Assembly: GCA_900753135.1 (NCBI GenBank)
Contig: CAADXZ010000211.1
Location: forward strand, 1-28,114
Source: Clostridia bacterium
Lineage (GTDB): Bacteria > Bacillota > Clostridia > TANB77 > UBA1234
Direction: 5' to 3'
DNA: 28,114 bases
The position numbers were made by a program, and so were the translations under genes. Positions 23,513 to 28,114 of the stretch are shown here, one piece after another. Below the pieces are notes generated by a model. That model did not search any database, was not told the DNA's origin, and saw only the letters and a list, made by a program, of their open reading frames with translations. Every line of letters starts with the position of its first letter. Positions within the stretch are counted from its first letter, which is position 1.

Positions 23513-25429
23513 ATGAAAAGTAAAATTAATAGTATTTTTATTTTTACATTTGTATTTATGTTGCTATTTAGTTTAACCACAGTGTTTGCTGGTTATCAAA
23601 ATATTAATAGTATTGACTATAACGTGCAAATTAATGATGACGGAAGCATTAATGTTAAGGAAAGGCTAAATGTTTATATTGAAGGATTCAATACATATTA
23701 TAAGGCTTTGGATAGTGATAAAGAATATACGAATGTCAAGGTAAGCGAAATAAGAGATGGTGAGAAAGTAGAGTTTGAAGATTATGGTGAATGGGTTTAT
23801 CATGCACCTAAAGATATGTATTACGGAGATATAAATTCAGATGGTAAATTTGAGATTGGTTGGGGAGTTGGTTTAGAGAATTCTTCTGATACTAGAACAT
23901 ATGAAATAGAGTATAAAATTCCTCAAATGATATATAAGGCAAAAGATTTTGCAGAATTATATTGGTGCTTTTTAGATGCATCAAATACAGTAGGTATAAA
24001 GAATATAACAGGTTCTATATTCCTACCAGGTAATGCAACTTCAAAGGATGAAATAAAAGTTTGGGGACATGCAGAAGATTTGAATGGTGAAATTTATGCT
24101 GTTAGTGAAAATGAAGTAGATTTTGAAATGAATGATGTTAATGGTGGTATAAGAGCAGAAGTAAGAGTGTTATTTCCATCAAACTTACTTTCAGATGATG
24201 TTTTGTTAAATAATCCTAATAATATTTTAGAAGACGTTATTAAAGAAGAGACTGATTGGGCAAATGAAGCTAATATAAGAAGAAAGCAAGCAATAGCAGA
24301 AGCAGAAAAGAGTGCTAAAAGAAGAGAAATTATTAGTAGCATTTTTAATAAAGTTATTATACTAACTATTGTTACAGTATTTTACTTTAACATAAAAAAG
24401 GGAAAAAAGATGCTTAAAAAAGAAGATGATATGAACTTAGAACAAAAATACGACTACTATAGAGAAATTCCACGAGATGATGCCACTCCTTTAGAGGCAA
24501 ATGCTATAATAAATGAAAGAGTTATGGGATTGTCAACGTATGAAATAGGAAATATTTTTTCTGCGACTATATTAAATTTAAAACTAAAAGGATACGTTGA
24601 TTTTCAAATAAATGAAAATAGCAGAATTAATGAAAAGGTACAAATTGTATTGATACAAAATGAAAATAATGAAACGGGCTTACAAGCTGATGAAAATATT
24701 GTTTACTCATTTTTGAAAAAAATAGAAGATAAATATTCAAAAATTAATAACAAAACAATAAGAAAATATATTGAGAATCATGAAAGCGAATCAATGGGAT
24801 TTGTAAACAAATTATCTAGCATAAGTAAAAAGGTACTTGTGGAAAAAGGAATTGTTGATAAGGATAAAAGACATGATTGTATTATTATGCAAGTTATGAC
24901 AGTTGTACATTCTGTTATACTTATGTTTGCAACCATAGTATGTGTTGGAGCTGTAAAAATCAATGATTTATTTACGAATATATTAGGTGGATTAATATTT
25001 ATAGTTGCATTGATTGGATTAATATATATAATTTATGTATCAAAGAAAACAACTCCTTTCACTCAAAAAGGATTAGAAGAAAATCTAAAATGGAAAGGAT
25101 TAAAAAAATACATGGAAGACTATTCTCTTTTGAAAGAAAGAGAAGTGCCAGAAATTGTGTTGTGGGAAAAGTATTTGGTATATGCAACTTCGTTTGGAAT
25201 TGCTAAGAAAGTTTTAAAACAAATAAAAGCTATTCATCCTGAATATTGGGATACTACAAGTTCAATGTATCCAATAATTTATATGAATGATGTGTTTACT
25301 AGAACTAACTTTGCAAGTACATTTAATACTGCATACTCTACAACTACATCATCTGGATCTGGTTCTGGTGGTGGATTCTCTGGCGGCGGTGGCGGAGGTT
25401 CTAGTGGCGGAAGCTACGGAGGTCGCTAA
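23513..25429 (+). CDS. DUF2207 domain membrane protein with Gly/Ser-rich C terminus
   Basis: A 638-residue protein. The signal peptide (1-26, ending VFAG) is followed by the extracellular DUF2207 domain (about 30-240, opening with SIDYNVQINDDGSINVKERL). Then come a helical stretch, a transmembrane helix (about 283-300), a cytoplasmic region shared with the preceding gene, a second membrane pair, and a C-terminal tail almost only of Gly and Ser (last 25 residues). This is the standard architecture of DUF2207 proteins, which are widespread and of unknown function. The ATG at 23513 is chosen because the longer frame starts at a TTG (23498) just upstream of the GGAGG site (23502-23506). The Gly-rich end GGGGGSSGGSYGGR is typical of the family. 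Confidence 0.88.
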   Translation: MKSKINSIFIFTFVFMLLFSLTTVFAGYQNINSIDYNVQINDDGSINVKERLNVYIEGFNTYYKALDSDKEYTNVKVSEIRDGEKVEFEDYGEWVYHAPKDMYYGDINSDGKFEIGWGVGLENSSDTRTYEIEYKIPQMIYKAKDFAELYWCFLDASNTVGIKNITGSIFLPGNATSKDEIKVWGHAEDLNGEIYAVSENEVDFEMNDVNGGIRAEVRVLFPSNLLSDDVLLNNPNNILEDVIKEETDWANEANIRRKQAIAEAEKSAKRREIISSIFNKVIILTIVTVFYFNIKKGKKMLKKEDDMNLEQKYDYYREIPRDDATPLEANAIINERVMGLSTYEIGNIFSATILNLKLKGYVDFQINENSRINEKVQIVLIQNENNETGLQADENIVYSFLKKIEDKYSKINNKTIRKYIENHESESMGFVNKLSSISKKVLVEKGIVDKDKRHDCIIMQVMTVVHSVILMFATIVCVGAVKINDLFTNILGGLIFIVALIGLIYIIYVSKKTTPFTQKGLEENLKWKGLKKYMEDYSLLKEREVPEIVLWEKYLVYATSFGIAKKVLKQIKAIHPEYWDTTSSMYPIIYMNDVFTRTNFASTFNTAYSTTTSSGSGSGGGFSGGGGGGSSGGSYGGR

Positions 25430-25435
25430 AATAGT

Positions 25436-25464
25436 TTGACTCAAATGTGGTGCAACGTTAGATT
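25436..25464 (+). promoter_or_regulatory. Possible promoter of the radical SAM gene pair
   Basis: TTGACT (25436-25441), 17-base spacer and TAGATT (25459-25464). The -10 element is imperfect, and read-through from the DUF2207-type gene is an alternative. Confidence 0.35.
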
Positions 25465-25505
25465 ATTACTTATTGTGAAATTAAAAGGTGGTATTATTAA
25501 AATTT

Positions 25506-27368
25506 ATGGAAAATATAGATAGAATATTAAAGAAAGTAGAAAAACCAATAAGATATACTGGTGGTGAGTTAAATTCTTGCATAAAAAACTTAGATGATAT
25601 TGACTGTAGAATAGCATTTTGCTTTCCAGATGTTTATGAGATAGGAATGTCTCATTTAGGACTTAAGATTTTGTACGATTTGTATAACAGAAGAAGTGAT
25701 GTATATTGTGAACGAGTATTTGCACCTTGGGTGGATATGGAAAAACTTATGAGAGAAGAGAATATAAAGTTATTCTCACTTGAAACAAAAACACCTTTAT
25801 GTGAATTTGAGTTTGTTGCCTTTACACTTCAGTATGAAATGAGTTATACAAACATTTTAAACATGCTTGATTTAGGTGGTGTTAAGCTAAAATCTAAAGA
25901 CAGAAAAGATGGTGACCCTTTTGTTTTTGCGGGTGGTCCGTGTGCATATAACAGTGAACCGATTGTAGATTTCTTTGATTTTATAATAATGGGCGAAGGT
26001 GAAGAGGTTAATTTAGAAGTTGTTGACTGCTACTTAAAATGGAAAAAAGAAAAGAAAACAAGAGATGAATTCTTGGAAATGATTGCTGAAATAGAAGGCA
26101 TATATGTACCAAAATTTTATGATGCTGTGTACAATGATGACGGAACTTTCAAGGAATTAGTCAGAAACAACGAACATGCTAAATTTAAGATAAAAAAACG
26201 TATTATAAAAGATATGGATAGTTTGACATATCCTGAAAAATGGATTGTACCATATTTGAATGTTGTTCATGATAGGGTAATGCTTGAGATGTTTAGAGGT
26301 TGCATTAGAGGGTGCAGATTTTGTCAAGCAGGGTATATATACAGGCCAGTTAGAGAAAAGAGTAAGGAGAGGTTAGAAAAACTTGCTGAAAATTTAATTC
26401 GAAATACTGGATATGAAGAGATTTCATTAACATCACTTAGTACGAGCGATTATAGAGATTTCTTTCCATTAGCAGAAAATTTGATTGAAAAATTTAAGCC
26501 ACAGAATGTAAATCTTTCACTTCCTTCACTTAGATTAGATTCTATTAGTTTAAAACTTTTAGATAGAATTAGCCAGGTTAGAAAGAGCGGATTGACTTTT
26601 GCACCAGAGGCTGGTACACAAAGATTAAGAAATGTTATCAACAAAGGACTTACTGAGGAAAATATTATGAATGCTTGTAATCTAGCTTTTAGAAGTGGAT
26701 GGAATACAATTAAATTGTATTTTATGATAGGATTGCCAACCGAGACTTATGAAGATTTAGATGGTATTGTAGATCTTGCAAATAAAGTTGTTGACTTATA
26801 TTATTCAATACCAAAAGAAGAAAGAACGCGTGGATTATCTGTTACTGTAAGTGCTTCAACATTTGTTCCTAAGCCATTTACTGCATTTCAATGGAGTGGT
26901 CAAAACAATATTGAAGAGATAAAGGAAAAACAAGATTATCTGAAAAAACATCTTACTAATAGAGCTGTTAAATTTAATTGGCATGAACCAGAAATTAGCG
27001 TTATCGAAGCAATCTTGGCAAAAGGCGATAGAAGATTAAATGATGTGATATATCATGCTTGGGAGATGGGTGCTAAGTTTGATAGTTGGGGAGAGTTCTT
27101 TGATTACAATAGATGGATAAAGGCATTTGAAGACTTAAATATTGATTATAAGTACTATTCAGAAAGAAATATTAATTTGGATGAAAATTTACCTTGGGAC
27201 CATATAGATATATTTGTTACTAAAGAATTCTTAAAGAAAGAATACAAACGAGCTTTAGAAGAAAAGGTGACATTGAATTGTAGAACAAATTGTGCTGGAT
27301 GTGGTGCTGCTGTAGCTGGTTGTGGAGTATGCTTTGAAGAAAGGAAGAAAGACAAAAATGAGAGCTAG
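25506..27368 (+). CDS. Radical SAM protein, TIGR03960 type (B12-binding-like N terminus)
   Basis: A 620-residue enzyme. The N-terminal region (about 30-200: IAFCFPDVYEIGMSHLG, FAGGPCAYNSEP, MGEGEE) is of the B12-binding-like type found in many radical SAM families. The radical SAM core has the cluster motif C-x3-C-x2-C at Cys266, Cys270 and Cys273 in RGCIRGCRFCQAG. A third region ends in a cysteine-rich tail (NCRTNCAGCGAAVAGCG). The reaction is unknown. The family is almost always paired with the small DUF2344 protein that follows here with an 11-base overlap, and in Firmicutes lies next to rng and rplU. I choose the ATG at 25506; the longer frame begins at a GTG (25488) inside the AAAGGTGG site. 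The spacer to 25506 is unusually long (about 14 bases). Confidence 0.92.
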   Translation: MENIDRILKKVEKPIRYTGGELNSCIKNLDDIDCRIAFCFPDVYEIGMSHLGLKILYDLYNRRSDVYCERVFAPWVDMEKLMREENIKLFSLETKTPLCEFEFVAFTLQYEMSYTNILNMLDLGGVKLKSKDRKDGDPFVFAGGPCAYNSEPIVDFFDFIIMGEGEEVNLEVVDCYLKWKKEKKTRDEFLEMIAEIEGIYVPKFYDAVYNDDGTFKELVRNNEHAKFKIKKRIIKDMDSLTYPEKWIVPYLNVVHDRVMLEMFRGCIRGCRFCQAGYIYRPVREKSKERLEKLAENLIRNTGYEEISLTSLSTSDYRDFFPLAENLIEKFKPQNVNLSLPSLRLDSISLKLLDRISQVRKSGLTFAPEAGTQRLRNVINKGLTEENIMNACNLAFRSGWNTIKLYFMIGLPTETYEDLDGIVDLANKVVDLYYSIPKEERTRGLSVTVSASTFVPKPFTAFQWSGQNNIEEIKEKQDYLKKHLTNRAVKFNWHEPEISVIEAILAKGDRRLNDVIYHAWEMGAKFDSWGEFFDYNRWIKAFEDLNIDYKYYSERNINLDENLPWDHIDIFVTKEFLKKEYKRALEEKVTLNCRTNCAGCGAAVAGCGVCFEERKKDKNES

Positions 27369-27999
27369 AGTAAAATATAGTAAAAATGATGATGTAAAAT
27401 ATGTTGGTCACTTGGATGCTATGAGAACTTTTATAAGGTGTATAAAAAGAACATGCATACCAATAAAATATTCAAAAGGCTTTAATCCAAGAGTGCAAAT
27501 TTCATTTGCTTTGCCACTTGGTGTTGGAGTAACTAGTGAATCAGAGTATTTTGATTTAGAAGTTGAAAGTAAGATGAATGAAGGTATGTTTGTGGCCGAA
27601 TTAAACTCTACATTACCACTTGGATTTAGAGTAATAGGCGTTACATATATAGATGATTCTGATAAAAGAAGTTTAATGTCACTTGTCAAAGAAGCTGTAT
27701 ACGAAATTGAGATTGAAAGTGATATTGATATTTTTGAATTAAAGAAACTTTTTGCAAGAGATGAGATATTAATAGAAAAGGAATCTAAAGATAAGAAAAT
27801 AAAGATGATAGATTTGAAAAAATACATAATTAATATTGATTTTGAGCAACATGATAATAAAATAATAATAATTGTACATGGAAAAGCAGGAAGTGTAGAT
27901 AACCTAAATCCAATGTACATATTAGAAGCTATTCAAAAGCATCTTGGTGAGATTAATGATTATAATATACATAGAAAAGAATTAATATTAGAGCAATAA
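27358..27999 (+). CDS. DUF2344 protein, radical SAM-linked (TIGR03936 type)
   Basis: A 213-residue cytosolic protein of family length. The signature start is MRARVKYSKNDDVKYVGHLD, with KYSKGFNPRVQISFALPLGVG after it. It is thought to work with the preceding radical SAM protein, though neither reaction nor substrate is known to me. The ATG at 27358 matches the family start; the longer frame upstream lies wholly within the radical SAM gene. The genes overlap by 11 bases, and the purine-rich AAGGAAG before the ATG is the ribosome binding site, so translation is probably coupled. Confidence 0.93.
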   Translation: MRARVKYSKNDDVKYVGHLDAMRTFIRCIKRTCIPIKYSKGFNPRVQISFALPLGVGVTSESEYFDLEVESKMNEGMFVAELNSTLPLGFRVIGVTYIDDSDKRSLMSLVKEAVYEIEIESDIDIFELKKLFARDEILIEKESKDKKIKMIDLKKYIINIDFEQHDNKIIIIVHGKAGSVDNLNPMYILEAIQKHLGEINDYNIHRKELILEQ

Positions 28000-28015
28000 A
28001 AGTCAAGAAAGACAA

Positions 28016-28088
28016 GAAAGATGAAAGTCTTCGATTTTCATTCTTTCGTCCCTCGAGAGTTTTCGACCGAAAGGAAGAAAATCTCTCG
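28016..28088. other. Two tandem imperfect hairpins at the right edge
   Basis: Hairpin 1: GAAAGATGAAA (28016-28026) with TTTCATTCTTTC (28036-28047), one bulge. Hairpin 2: CGAGAGTTTTC (28054-28064) with GAAAATCTCTCG (28077-28088), one bulge, with a T-run (28101-28106) further on. They lie 17 bases after the DUF2344 gene. They may be a terminator pair or the leader of the next gene, which is outside the window. Confidence 0.55.
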
Positions 28089-28114
28089 CATAAATTAAAG
28101 TTTTTTGTGTAATA

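Noticed and set aside
27408..27920. A 170-codon minus-strand frame inside the DUF2344 gene
   Set aside because: Antisense shadow of a recognised family member; no ribosome binding site or promoter seen.

Overview
The window is AT-rich chromosomal DNA of a low-GC Gram-positive, most likely an anaerobic member of the Clostridia. The signs are a strong bias to AGA, AAA and ATA codons, Shine-Dalgarno sites of the AGGAGG type, sigma-A promoters with 17-base spacers, a serine T-box riboswitch, and the Firmicutes gene orders tig-clpP-clpX and gdpP-rplI-dnaB. I could not assign a genus. I saw no CRISPR array, tRNA, rRNA, transposase or prophage genes. Most of the window is housekeeping, with accessory envelope genes at the left end and around 21-25.4 kb.

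Left end (1-5.9 kb): a Ytr-type ABC permease cut by the window edge is followed by its probable GntR/YtrA-type repressor. Next comes a second ABC operon: ATPase, a membrane-anchored protein with four Ig-like repeats, a 95-residue membrane protein and a MacB/FtsX-type permease. A promoter with an inverted repeat over its -35 element and a hairpin near the predicted 5' end of the mRNA lies between the two. This is the least conventional module here. A secreted GH18 glycosidase of the YaaH type follows as a single gene (6.1-7.5 kb).

Centre (7.8-19.5 kb): trigger factor, ClpP and ClpX (protein quality control); a small DUF951 protein at 11287-11463; the c-di-AMP phosphodiesterase GdpP with ribosomal protein L9 and replicative helicase DnaB; then TilS, FtsH and two unrecognised small genes. 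The second of these has its start codon in the loop of a perfect hairpin.

Right part (19.5-28.1 kb): on the minus strand, serS with its T-box leader and a secreted protein of unknown function. On the plus strand are two tandem DUF2207-type membrane proteins, the first lacking the extracellular DUF2207 domain. The conserved overlapping pair of radical SAM protein (TIGR03960 type) and DUF2344 protein (TIGR03936 type) follows, and the window closes with two tandem hairpins.

Several start codons given here lie downstream of the longest open frame, because upstream GTG/TTG/ATG codons overlap or abut the ribosome binding site.
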